From assembly GCA_037481615.1 (NCBI GenBank), contig JBBFLI010000020.1: a DNA stretch of 64,000 nt; one strand, 5' to 3'. Below are positions 45,463 through 53,859 of this stretch, in pieces. The notes below the pieces were generated by a model. It saw only the letters and a list, made by a program, of their open reading frames with translations, made no database searches and was not told the DNA's origin. This DNA comes from SpSt-501 sp037481615. GTDB taxonomy: Bacteria; Desulfobacterota; Desulfobacteria; Desulfobacterales; SpSt-501. Each line of letters starts with the position of its first letter. Positions within the stretch are counted from its first letter, which is position 1. The translations under genes were made by a program, and so were the position numbers.

Positions 45463-47286
45463 TCAGCCTGCGGCGCTTTCGCTGACCCCCTCCGCGGCGA
45501 CCTTCCGCCGGCCGTGCGCCGGGTCCTTGCCGCGAGCGGTCGGCCCCGAGGAGCCGCCCACCAGGGCCGTGAGTTCCCGGACGATGCCGCTCACGGCCTC
45601 GGCCTGGTGGCTCATCTCGCTCGCCGCACCGGCAGATTCCTCGGCGCCGGCGGCGTTCTGCTGGACGCTGCGGTCCATGTCGGCGACCGCGCGGTTGATC
45701 TGCTCGATCCCCTGCGCCTGCTCGTCGGAGGCGGCGGCGATTTCGCGCAAGAGCTCCCCCACCTTGCGTGTGCGTTCGGCGACGTCGGCGAACTCGCCGC
45801 TCGCCTGCTTCACCTCGGTCGCCCCTTCGCGGATCGTGGCCACGGTGCTTTCGATCAGGCCCGCCGTGTTCCGCGCCGCCTCGGCCGCCCGCAACGCAAG
45901 CGCCCGCACCTCGTCGGCGACCACGGCGAAGCCCGCCCCCGCCTGGCCCGCCCGGGCCGCCTCCACCGCCGCGTTCAGGGCGAGGAGGTTGGTCTGGAAG
46001 GCGATTTCGTCGATCGTCTTGATGATGCGCGAGGTTTCCTCGCTCGAACGGGTGATCTCGGCCATGGCGCGGTTGAGACGCGTCATCGAGGCGCCGGAGG
46101 TTTCGACGGCCCGGTTCGCCTCCTGCATGAGCCGGTCGGCCTCGCGCGCGTGATCGGCGTTCTGCCGGGTCATGGAGGACATCTCCTCGAGCGAGGAGGT
46201 GGTCTCCTCGAGCGAGGCCGCCTGGGATGCGGATTGCTGGGCGAGGCTCTGGCTCGCCGTCGACACCTGAACGGCGGCCGCGCTCACCTCGGCCGCCCCC
46301 TGGCTGAGGCGCTGGACGATGCCCTGGATGGGTTTCTGGATCTCCCGCCGGACCATCCAGGCGATCAGGCCGGCCACCGCCGCGGCGACCGCGAGCACGA
46401 CGCCGCCGAGGATGTTCCGCAATTGCCGCGCCGGGGCGAGGATTTCGGACATCGGCCGGAGCACCGCCAGCGACCAGCCGGCCGAGGCGACGGGCCCGAA
46501 GCTGACGAGATGCTCTCCCTCCTCGAGGGAAACGGTGAGCATGCCTTCGCCCGCGGCGCCGAGGGCTTCGGCGAGCGGGGCCAGTCCGGGGATGTCGTGG
46601 AGGCCCTGTTTCATCACCCGCGCCGCATCCGGGTGGGCGAGGAAACGGCCCTTGCCGTCCACGAGGCACACGTAGCCCTTCTCCCCGACCCGAACCCGGG
46701 CCGCTTTCTCGTTCAATGCGGCGAGCCGCCAGCCGAGACCGGCGACCCCCATCGTGCGGTCCTGGTAGGTGAGGGCGGAGGCGATCGTGAGCACGCCGCC
46801 GCCGTCGGCCGCCTGCCGGACCTCCCCAATCACCGGCTCCCGGCTCCCCCGGGCGCGGCGGTAGACCTCCTCCTGGGCGACGCTTTTGCCCTTGAATTCG
46901 CCCTTCACCGTGTCGCCGACCACCGTGCCTTGGTCGTCGGTCACCCAGAAAAAGGCGTAAGCCGTGGGGTCGTGGAACACGGTCGAGTTCGTGTTCAGTT
47001 TGAAGTCGGCGAGATCGTAGATGCCGCTCTCGGCGATCGACCTGAGCATGTCGACCAGGGTCGCATCCCGCAGCGCGGCGTTTTTGAGCAGATCCGTCTG
47101 CTCGCGCACGATCTGGGTGACCTGCTCGGTCACGACGGCGCGGATGTCCGCGAGCCCCTCGCGGGCGAGACGTTCCATGGCGTTCGAAGACCAGAAGACG
47201 CTGAAGGCGCCCACCCCGATCAGGGGCAGGGCGAGCAGGAGGAGCCCCCCGATGATGAGTTTTTTCCCCAGGCTGACCCGACGCAT
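45463..47286 (-). CDS. methyl-accepting chemotaxis protein with a double-Cache sensor
   Basis: Transmembrane chemoreceptor of 607 residues. TM1 is about 10-30 (KLIIGGLLLLALPLIGVGAF). The periplasmic part (about 31-280) has Cache features DPTAYAFFWVTDDQGTVVGD, VGEKGYVCLVDGKGRFLAHP and VSFGPVASAGWSLAVLRP. TM2 is about 285-310, followed by HAMP-like sequence and the cytoplasmic hairpin with tip IDEIAFQTNLLALNAAVEAA and GFAVVADEVRALALRAAEAA. No C-terminal pentapeptide (NWETF-like) is present. A sigma-28-type promoter lies upstream at 47366-47393, tying it to the flagellar regulon. Confidence 0.95.
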   Translation of the reverse strand: MRRVSLGKKLIIGGLLLLALPLIGVGAFSVFWSSNAMERLAREGLADIRAVVTEQVTQIVREQTDLLKNAALRDATLVDMLRSIAESGIYDLADFKLNTNSTVFHDPTAYAFFWVTDDQGTVVGDTVKGEFKGKSVAQEEVYRRARGSREPVIGEVRQAADGGGVLTIASALTYQDRTMGVAGLGWRLAALNEKAARVRVGEKGYVCLVDGKGRFLAHPDAARVMKQGLHDIPGLAPLAEALGAAGEGMLTVSLEEGEHLVSFGPVASAGWSLAVLRPMSEILAPARQLRNILGGVVLAVAAAVAGLIAWMVRREIQKPIQGIVQRLSQGAAEVSAAAVQVSTASQSLAQQSASQAASLEETTSSLEEMSSMTRQNADHAREADRLMQEANRAVETSGASMTRLNRAMAEITRSSEETSRIIKTIDEIAFQTNLLALNAAVEAARAGQAGAGFAVVADEVRALALRAAEAARNTAGLIESTVATIREGATEVKQASGEFADVAERTRKVGELLREIAAASDEQAQGIEQINRAVADMDRSVQQNAAGAEESAGAASEMSHQAEAVSGIVRELTALVGGSSGPTARGKDPAHGRRKVAAEGVSESAAG

Positions 47287-47365
47287 GGCTTTTGCTCTCC
47301 TCTCCGATGGCCGATGACGGTACCCTGCCCGGCATGACGCGGCGGCGGGCGGAGGGTTACCGGGT

Positions 47366-47393
47366 TTATCGGCCGAGGGGGGCTTTTCCTTTA
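47366..47393 (-). promoter_or_regulatory. sigma-28 (FliA)-type promoter for the chemoreceptor
   Basis: Read on the minus strand, TAAA at 47393-47390 (in TTTAAAGG) is followed after 16 bases by a perfect GCCGATAA at 47373-47366. The E. coli consensus is TAAA, 15 bases, GCCGATAA, so only spacing differs by one. It lies about 80 bases before the chemoreceptor start. Confidence 0.75.
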
Positions 47394-47457
47394 AAGTTCC
47401 CGGCGCCGACGGGGCGGTGCCGCCCGGCGGGAGGTCTGCAAAGAGGGGGCGGCCGGA

Positions 47458-48903
47458 CTATTTGCGGTAGAACTCGGGCACGACCAGGATGAGCAGGGTA
47501 TAGATCTCCAGGCGCCCGAGGAGCATGAGGACGATCAGCACCCCTTTGGCCGGGTCGGAGAGCGGGGCGAAGGTCTGGCTGGGGCCGACCGCGCCGAAAC
47601 CGGGCCCGGTGTTCCCCAGCGCGGTCGCTGCGGCGCCGGCGGCGCTCACGAGATCGAGGCCGGAGAGCGAGAGCAGGAGAGCGCCCGCGGCGAAGAGGAG
47701 CACATAGAGGGCGACGAAGGCGAGGATGCTGTGGGCGATCTCCTCGGTCACCACGCGGCCGCCGAGTTTGAGGCGGCTCACCGCGTGGGGGTGGATGAGA
47801 AGGTAGAGCTCGCGGTAGCAGTGCTTGAGGGCGACGATCACGCGCAGGCATTTCATGCCGCCGCCCGTCGAGCCGGCGCAGGCGCCGATGAACATGCAGC
47901 CGAAGAGCAGCAGACGTGCGGTGTCGGGCCAGCGGTCGTAGTCGGCGGTCGCGTAACCCGTGGTCGTGAGGATCGAGGCGACCTGGAAGGCGCCGTAGCG
48001 CAGCGCCTCCCCCCAGCCGGCGTAGACCGTCCCGTGGATCGACACGGCGACCCCGGCAACCAGGGCGGCGACGAGCCCCAGGTAGAAGCGGCACTCGGCG
48101 TCGCGCCAGAAGGCGAGCCCTTCTCCCCGCAGCAGCCGGTAGTGCAGGGAGAAGTTGATGCCGGCGAGAACCATGAAGCCGAGGATCACGAGATCGACAT
48201 AGAGGCTGCCGAAATGCTCGATCGAGGCGTTCCAGGGGGAGAAGCCGCCCGTCGGCAGGGTGGTGAGCGCATGGTTGACGGCGTCGAAGAGCCCCATGCC
48301 GCCCGCGGCGAGCAAGGCCGCCTCGGCCGCGGTGAAGAGGACGTAGACCTTCCAGAGGACCTTGGCCGTGTCGCGCATGTGGGGCCGCAGCCGGTCCGGC
48401 ACGGGGGTCGGGGCTTCGGCCTTGTAGAGCTGCATGCCCCCCACCTTGAGGAAGGGCAGGATGGCGATCGAGAGCACGATGATCCCCATGCCGCCCAGCC
48501 ACTGGATGAAACTGCGCCAGACGATCAGGCTGCGCGGCAGGACTTCGATGTCGGCGATGATCGTGGAGCCGGTCGTGGTGAAGCCCGAGACGGACTCGAA
48601 GAGGGCGTCGGTCCAGGAGAGGCCCAGTGCGAAGCGGAAGGGGAGGGCGCCGAACACCGCCGCCGCGATCCAGCCGCAGGAGACGATCGCCATCCCCTCG
48701 CGGGACGTGAGCACCTCGGCCTGCTCGCGGCGGAGAGTGAGGTGCATGACGAGGCCGCAGCCGATGCTGAGCCCGGCCGAGAGCGCAAAGGGCCCTGCCG
48801 CGGCTTCCCCCCCCAGGAGGGCGAGCCCGAGCGGCAGCAAGAGGGCGGCGCCGATGACGAGCACGAGCAGGCCCGTCACATGGAGCACATACCCCCAGCG
48901 CAT
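47458..48903 (-). CDS. trkH: Trk-type potassium uptake membrane protein
   Basis: K+-translocating subunit of 481 residues with four M1-P-M2 units. The four selectivity-filter loops are visible: SGFTTTGSTI, LTTLPTGGFSP, ILTTTGYATAD and LGNTGPGFGAVGP. WLGGMGIIVLSIAILP marks the first M2. Its start ATG at 48903 overlaps the stop of the regulatory subunit gene by one base (TGATG), so the pair is coupled. Distinction between TrkH and KtrB by eye is not secure, but pairing with a double-domain TrkA supports Trk. Confidence 0.96.
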   Translation of the reverse strand: MRWGYVLHVTGLLVLVIGAALLLPLGLALLGGEAAAGPFALSAGLSIGCGLVMHLTLRREQAEVLTSREGMAIVSCGWIAAAVFGALPFRFALGLSWTDALFESVSGFTTTGSTIIADIEVLPRSLIVWRSFIQWLGGMGIIVLSIAILPFLKVGGMQLYKAEAPTPVPDRLRPHMRDTAKVLWKVYVLFTAAEAALLAAGGMGLFDAVNHALTTLPTGGFSPWNASIEHFGSLYVDLVILGFMVLAGINFSLHYRLLRGEGLAFWRDAECRFYLGLVAALVAGVAVSIHGTVYAGWGEALRYGAFQVASILTTTGYATADYDRWPDTARLLLFGCMFIGACAGSTGGGMKCLRVIVALKHCYRELYLLIHPHAVSRLKLGGRVVTEEIAHSILAFVALYVLLFAAGALLLSLSGLDLVSAAGAAATALGNTGPGFGAVGPSQTFAPLSDPAKGVLIVLMLLGRLEIYTLLILVVPEFYRK

Positions 48904-50267
48904 CAGAAATACTCCAGCTTCACCGCGAGCAGCCGTTCGATACCGGGGACGGCGTCGCGCAGAGCGAAGAGAATCACCCGGTCTCCCGGCTCGACCACGC
49001 TTTCCCCCGTGGGAAGGATGATGCGGCCGTCGCGGATGACGGCCGCGACCATGGCCCCTTTGGGGAACTCGACCGATCGCAGCGGCCGGCCGACGATGTC
49101 CGAGGTCTCGAGCGCGACCGCCTCGAGCACCTCGGCCTGCTCGCCTTGGATCGCCATGGCCGACAAAACTTTCCCCTTGCGGATGTGCTGCAGGATGGAG
49201 TTGATGGCCGAAAGCCGCGGGCTCACGACCTGCTCGATCCCGATCGCCTTCATCAGCGGGAAGTAGCTGAACTTGTCGATCTTGCAGATCGCCTTGCCGA
49301 CCCCCAGGCGTGTGGCGAGGAGCGCGGTCAGGATGTTCGTCTCCTCGTCCTGGGTCACGGTGACGACCAGATCCATGTCGCGGACGTTTTCTTCCTGGAG
49401 CAGGTCCTGGTCGGAGCCGTCACCGCACAGGACGACGGTGCGGCCGAGCTTTTCGGCGAGGAGCGCGCAGCGGTCGGCGTTCTTTTCGATCACCTTGGCG
49501 GCGATCCCCTTGTCTTCGAGCCGGGCGGCGAGGCGCAGGCCGATGCGGCCGCCCCCCACGATCAGCACGCGCCGGATGGGGGATTCCCGCTTGCCGAAGA
49601 AGGCGAGGTTGTCGAAGAGGCGCTCCTCCTCGCTGATGAAGTAGGCGAGGTCGCCGGGGCGGAGCCGGTCCTTGCCGCGGGGGACGATCAGGCGGTTTTC
49701 GCGCACCAGGGCGGCGATCAGCGGCCGCACCGGCCCGGACAACCCCGGCAATTCCGACAGCCGCATCCCGGCGAGCGGGGAGCGGGCGTCGATGGCGATG
49801 CCGACGAGCTTGATCCTCCCGCCCTCGAAGCTGCCCACGTCCACGGCTCCGGGGACGCTCATCAATTCGAGGATGGTGTGCACCACCTCCGTTTCCGGGT
49901 TGATGATCGTCTGGATGTGGGGCGGTTTTTCCCGCAGGGGAGCGGCCAACTCGTCGTAGGACTCGTCGCGGATGCGGGCGATCTTGGTCGTGTGGGGGGC
50001 GAGGAGATCGGCCGCCAGGCAGGCGACGAGGTTCGTCTCGTCGCGGTCGGTCACGGCGAGCAGGATGTCGGCGCCGCGGATTCCGGCCTCCCGGAGGACG
50101 TTGGGATTGCTCCCCGAGCCGAGAACCGTCTGGACGTCGAGATGGTCCTCGACCCGCCGGATGGCCTCCGGGCTGTCGTCGACGAGGACGACGTCCTTTT
50201 CCTCAAGGGAGAGCTGGCGGGCGATGTGAAAGCCGACCTCCCCCGCCCCGACGATCACGATTCTCAT
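48903..50267 (-). CDS. trkA: Trk system potassium uptake regulatory protein TrkA
   Basis: Cytosolic NAD(H)-binding regulator of 454 residues, the full tandem form. The first KTN domain has VGAGEVGFHIARQLSLEEKD at the start and a TrkA-C domain near 145-220. The second KTN begins VLIVGGGRIGLRLAARLEDK near 231 and is followed by another TrkA-C with DRVILFALRD near the end. It lies just upstream of trkH on the same strand. KtrA proteins have a single such unit, so the tandem architecture argues for Trk. Confidence 0.96.
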   Translation of the reverse strand: MRIVIVGAGEVGFHIARQLSLEEKDVVLVDDSPEAIRRVEDHLDVQTVLGSGSNPNVLREAGIRGADILLAVTDRDETNLVACLAADLLAPHTTKIARIRDESYDELAAPLREKPPHIQTIINPETEVVHTILELMSVPGAVDVGSFEGGRIKLVGIAIDARSPLAGMRLSELPGLSGPVRPLIAALVRENRLIVPRGKDRLRPGDLAYFISEEERLFDNLAFFGKRESPIRRVLIVGGGRIGLRLAARLEDKGIAAKVIEKNADRCALLAEKLGRTVVLCGDGSDQDLLQEENVRDMDLVVTVTQDEETNILTALLATRLGVGKAICKIDKFSYFPLMKAIGIEQVVSPRLSAINSILQHIRKGKVLSAMAIQGEQAEVLEAVALETSDIVGRPLRSVEFPKGAMVAAVIRDGRIILPTGESVVEPGDRVILFALRDAVPGIERLLAVKLEYF

Positions 50268-50358
50268 GCTGTCCTGCCGGAAAGGTCCTCCGACGGGCGC
50301 GGAGACTATCCCCCGCGGGAAAGGCTGTCAAGGCCGGCCCCGCGGCTGCGCGCAGCGC

Positions 50359-51027
50359 TCAGTCGGCGAGTTTCGGCGACTGCAACCGGCGGCGGCCCCA
50401 CTGCATGCGCACGAACTCGACGGCGGCGGGGATGCCGGGGATGAGCACCAGGGCCACGATCACCAGGCTGAAGTGCTCCTGGATCAGGGGCAGGGTCCCG
50501 AACCAGTACCCTGCGGGGACGAAGATCAGGACCCAGAGGGCCGCGCCGAAGACGTTGAAGAAGAGGAAGCGCGGGTAGGCCATGCTGCCGATCCCGGCCA
50601 CGAAGGGGGCGAAGGTGCGGATGATGGGCAGAAAACGGGCGATCACGATCGTCTTGCCGCCGTGCCGACGGTAGAAGGCGTGCGTGCGGTGGAGGTATTC
50701 CTTGTTCAGGAACCGGCCGTGGTCCTCGTGGAAGACCCGGGGGCCGACGTAATGGCCGATCGAGTAGTTCACGCTGTCCCCCAGGACAGCGGCCGTGAGC
50801 AGGACGGCGATCGCCGCCCCCAGGTCGAGGGCGCCGATCGCGGCCATCGAGCCCACCGCGAAGAGCAGCGAATCCCCCGGCAGAAAGGGGGTGACGACGA
50901 GGCCGGTCTCGCAGAAGATGATGACGAAGAGGATCGCGTAGACCCACAGCCCGTAGACCGCGCAGAGATCCTGCAGGTGGCGGTCGATGTGCAGGACGAA
51001 ATCGACGAGAAACGAAACGAGTTCCAT
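50359..51027 (-). CDS. DedA family membrane protein
   Basis: A 222-residue SNARE-associated/DedA protein, thought to be involved in phospholipid flipping and membrane homeostasis. FVIIFCETGLVVTPFLPGDS, LGDSVNYSIGHYVGPRVF and IVIARFLPIIRTFAPFVAGI are its signatures, with the essential acidic and Arg residues in ETGLV and RFLPIIR. ATG 51027 lies behind GGAGGG. It is an isolated gene between trkA and the sulfite-oxidase-like gene. Confidence 0.95.
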   Translation of the reverse strand: MELVSFLVDFVLHIDRHLQDLCAVYGLWVYAILFVIIFCETGLVVTPFLPGDSLLFAVGSMAAIGALDLGAAIAVLLTAAVLGDSVNYSIGHYVGPRVFHEDHGRFLNKEYLHRTHAFYRRHGGKTIVIARFLPIIRTFAPFVAGIGSMAYPRFLFFNVFGAALWVLIFVPAGYWFGTLPLIQEHFSLVIVALVLIPGIPAAVEFVRMQWGRRRLQSPKLAD

Positions 51028-51137
51028 CGTGCCCTCCCCGGGCATGAAGGCCGCGGACCGGTCGAAACGCAACGTGCCCGGAACACCCGGGCACCCAAGC
51101 CTCAAAATAGCACAGGCTTGCGGGAAAGCAAAGGCGC

Positions 51138-52184
51138 TCAGCCGACGGTGACCGTCACCCCATGCTCCTCGACCCCGTTGTTCCCGTAGCCGAGAACGTT
51201 CCAGGAGGCGCGGTCCGGCTGTCGCCGGCCGGTGTTGTCCCGCGCACGCGCAAGGATCCGGGTGGGCCCCCTTTCCCGGGGGACCCACGGGAGCTGCCAG
51301 TGGCGCCAGGCGAAACGGGCGCGCGGTCCGAGGAGCTCGGCGGGAAGCCAGCTTTGCCCCCCGTCGCAGGAGACCTCGACGGCTTCGACTTCCGCTTCCC
51401 CCGCCCAGGCGGCGCCCAGGACCGGGAAGGGGACGCCGGCGGGGAGGGCATCGCCGGGGCGAGGCCGGAGGATGACCGCCTTGAGGGGCATCGCCGTCAC
51501 CGGCTCGCCGGATGCAGGGTCCTCGCCCTTCCGGAACACACGGTAGACGCGGTCCATGAAGAACCCGGCCCAGGGCCGCTCGAGGACGACGATGCGTTTC
51601 AGCCACTTGACGCTGTTCGCCCCGGTCCAGCCGAGGGCGAGCGCGCGCAGCGGGAAGCCGTGCTCGAGCGGGAGGGGCTCGCCGTTCATTTCCCAGGCGA
51701 GGAGCGTCGAGGAAAGGGCCTTCTCGAGGGGGATGCTGCGGATGAAGGGCACCCCGGCGGCGCCGAGCGGGCGGTCCAGCCCCTGGAAGGCGACGTGCGC
51801 GGCCGTGGGCTTGAGGCCGGCGGCCGCGAGCACCTCGCGCAGCCAGATCCCCCCCCAGACGGCGTTTCCCACCCCGCCCACCGTCCAGGGGTTGCCGGAA
51901 GCGCGCTCGGCGAGCAGCGCCCGGCCGTTTCCGGAACACTCGAGGGTCCCGGCCGCGATTGCCCGCGGCAGGCGCAGAAGCTCCTCCATCGCCAGCCGGA
52001 GCGGGCGTTCGACCTCGCCCTCCACCGAAAGTCGCCAGCGGCGCAGGTCGGCCTTGCGGCGGGGGATGGCTCCCTGGTTGCGTGCGAAGAAGACGCGATG
52101 GGCGGTGATCCAGGAAAGCAAGTGTTCCGGGGGGGTCTCGGCGTTGAGCGGTCTATCGCTCAGGATGCGCAGGCGGGAGACCAT
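51138..52184 (-). CDS. sulfite-oxidase-like molybdopterin oxidoreductase, no export signal
   Basis: A 348-residue protein of the sulfite oxidase fold. The molybdenum-ligating Cys83 is in TLECSGNGRALL. PWTVGGVGNAVWGGIWLREV, LEHGFPLRALALGWTGANSV and VKWLKRIVVLERP complete the molybdopterin domain. The C-terminal half (about 245-345) is the Ig-like dimerisation domain with VEAVEVSCDGGQSWLPAEL. It starts at ATG 52184 behind GAGGAGGG, and I see no Tat or Sec signal, unusual for this group. No heme domain. The electron acceptor and substrate are unknown. Confidence 0.92.
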   Translation of the reverse strand: MVSRLRILSDRPLNAETPPEHLLSWITAHRVFFARNQGAIPRRKADLRRWRLSVEGEVERPLRLAMEELLRLPRAIAAGTLECSGNGRALLAERASGNPWTVGGVGNAVWGGIWLREVLAAAGLKPTAAHVAFQGLDRPLGAAGVPFIRSIPLEKALSSTLLAWEMNGEPLPLEHGFPLRALALGWTGANSVKWLKRIVVLERPWAGFFMDRVYRVFRKGEDPASGEPVTAMPLKAVILRPRPGDALPAGVPFPVLGAAWAGEAEVEAVEVSCDGGQSWLPAELLGPRARFAWRHWQLPWVPRERGPTRILARARDNTGRRQPDRASWNVLGYGNNGVEEHGVTVTVG

Positions 52185-52261
52185 GATGGAACCCTCCTCG
52201 TGTTTCGGAGCCGGGGCTGCACAGCATGCAGAAGGCAGTGGACCGCGGCCGGGAGGAAAAG

Positions 52262-53827
52262 TCAATCCTTTCGCCGCGCGGCCAGGCGGCGCGCGATGGC
52301 CCGGGCGGTCGGCGTCAGCGAAAGCCCACCGCCTCCCGTGCAGCGCAGCTCCGGGGGGAGTCTCCGGCCCACGTCGGCCATGGCGGCGATCGTCTCGTCG
52401 AGGGGGATCACGGGGTCGAACCCGGCGAGCGCGAGGTTGGCGCAGGAGAGGGCGTTGGCGACGGCGAGCACGTTGCGCCCCAGGCAGGGGACTTCCACGC
52501 GGTTGGCGACCGGGTCGCAGACGAGGCCGAGCACGTTCTGGAGCGCCATCGAAGCCGCGGCGGCCGCCTGAGGCGCACTTCCCCGGCTCAAGGCGACGAG
52601 TGCCGCGGCGGCCATGGCCGAGGCGGCCCCGCACTCGGCGAGGCAGCCGCCGAGCTCGGCCGCGAAGGTCGCGTGAGCGGCGACGAAGACGCCGATCATC
52701 CCGGCCGCGAGCAGGCCGGACGCGGCCCCCGGGGCGCCGAGCGCCAACGTGTCGACCAGGCCGAACACGGCGGCCGGGACCGCGCCGCAGGATCCGGCGG
52801 TGGGCGCGGCGACGATCGTCCCGAAGGCGCTCTTCACCTCCATGAGGGCGGCGGCGTAGAGGACCATCCGGTTGAGGACGCCGGAGTCGATCAGGCCGCC
52901 CCGCGACAGGGCGGCGCGGAACGCGGGGGCCTGGGCGGGAAGAATGCGATCGGGGAAGTCCGTGCCGGAAAGACCCTGCTCGATCGAGCGCGCGAGGATC
53001 CCGGCGACCCGTTGCATGCGGCGGAAGACCTCCTCTTCGGGGATGCCCCCCCGTGCGCTTTCGTAGGCGGCGGCGAGCGCCGTGAGATCGAGGTCCCGTC
53101 CCCGGTTCCAGGCGAGCATCTCCGCGCAGGAGAGAAAGGGCACACGGATGTCCGGCCGGGTGAGCACGGGGAGGACGGGCCGGATGGGCCGCACCCAGCG
53201 CACCCCCGGAAGGCGGGCGAGTTCCCGGAGAAACTCGGCGGGGAGGGGCGCAGGGGTCCGCAGTTCGATCAATACCGTCGGCTCCCCCCCGTGCGCGAGG
53301 ACTTCCGCTCCCGGAGGGAAACCGGCGGGGAGATCCGCCGGGGGGAAGCGCCGGTCGGCCGCGAGCAGCGTCACGTGGCGGTCGCCGCGCAGCGAGAGGG
53401 AAATGCCGTCGATCGAGGTCACCTCGACCATGCCCCCTCCCGTCGACAACGCGATCATCGCCCGCCGCTCTCCTCCGCCCTCGAGGGTCAGGCGGTAGGT
53501 GTTGGGGTGGGGGTCGCCGTAGGGGCCGACCCGGATCTCAACGGCGACGCCGCGGCGGGCGAGTTCCTCCCCCGCTTGGGGAAGCCGCTCGTCGTCTGCA
53601 TCCCAGCCGAGCAAGCCGGCGAAGAGACCGGTGTCCGAGCCTTGCTCCGTGTGGGTGTGGGCGAGCGAGCCCGCCGCATCGAACTCGAGGAGGAGCCGCT
53701 CGATCCGCCCGGCCATGAGATCGTGCGCCATGCGGCCGATCCGCACCGCGGCCGCGCAGTGCGAGCTCGACGGCCCGCGCATGACCGGGCCGATCACGTC
53801 GTTGAAGATGCTGGGGGGGAGATCCAT
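52262..53827 (-). CDS. sdaA: L-serine ammonia-lyase, single-chain iron-sulfur type
   Basis: Deaminates L-serine to pyruvate using a 4Fe-4S cluster. 521 residues. The N-terminal beta domain begins SIFNDVIGPVMRGPSSSHCA. The catalytic alpha domain has KSAFGTIVAAPTAGSCGAVP, GLVCDPVANRVEVPCLGRN and ALSCANLALAG, which supply the cluster cysteines. A stretch RPDIRVPFLSCAEMLAWNRG precedes. It follows the glycyl radical enzyme by 32 bases, the third gene of that operon. In that setting it may supply pyruvate and ammonia alongside amino-acid-derived carbon. Start ATG 53827. Confidence 0.93.
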   Translation of the reverse strand: MDLPPSIFNDVIGPVMRGPSSSHCAAAVRIGRMAHDLMAGRIERLLLEFDAAGSLAHTHTEQGSDTGLFAGLLGWDADDERLPQAGEELARRGVAVEIRVGPYGDPHPNTYRLTLEGGGERRAMIALSTGGGMVEVTSIDGISLSLRGDRHVTLLAADRRFPPADLPAGFPPGAEVLAHGGEPTVLIELRTPAPLPAEFLRELARLPGVRWVRPIRPVLPVLTRPDIRVPFLSCAEMLAWNRGRDLDLTALAAAYESARGGIPEEEVFRRMQRVAGILARSIEQGLSGTDFPDRILPAQAPAFRAALSRGGLIDSGVLNRMVLYAAALMEVKSAFGTIVAAPTAGSCGAVPAAVFGLVDTLALGAPGAASGLLAAGMIGVFVAAHATFAAELGGCLAECGAASAMAAAALVALSRGSAPQAAAAASMALQNVLGLVCDPVANRVEVPCLGRNVLAVANALSCANLALAGFDPVIPLDETIAAMADVGRRLPPELRCTGGGGLSLTPTARAIARRLAARRKD

Positions 53828-53859
53828 GCTCAGCCTGTCCCCGGGGCCCGGGCCCCGCC

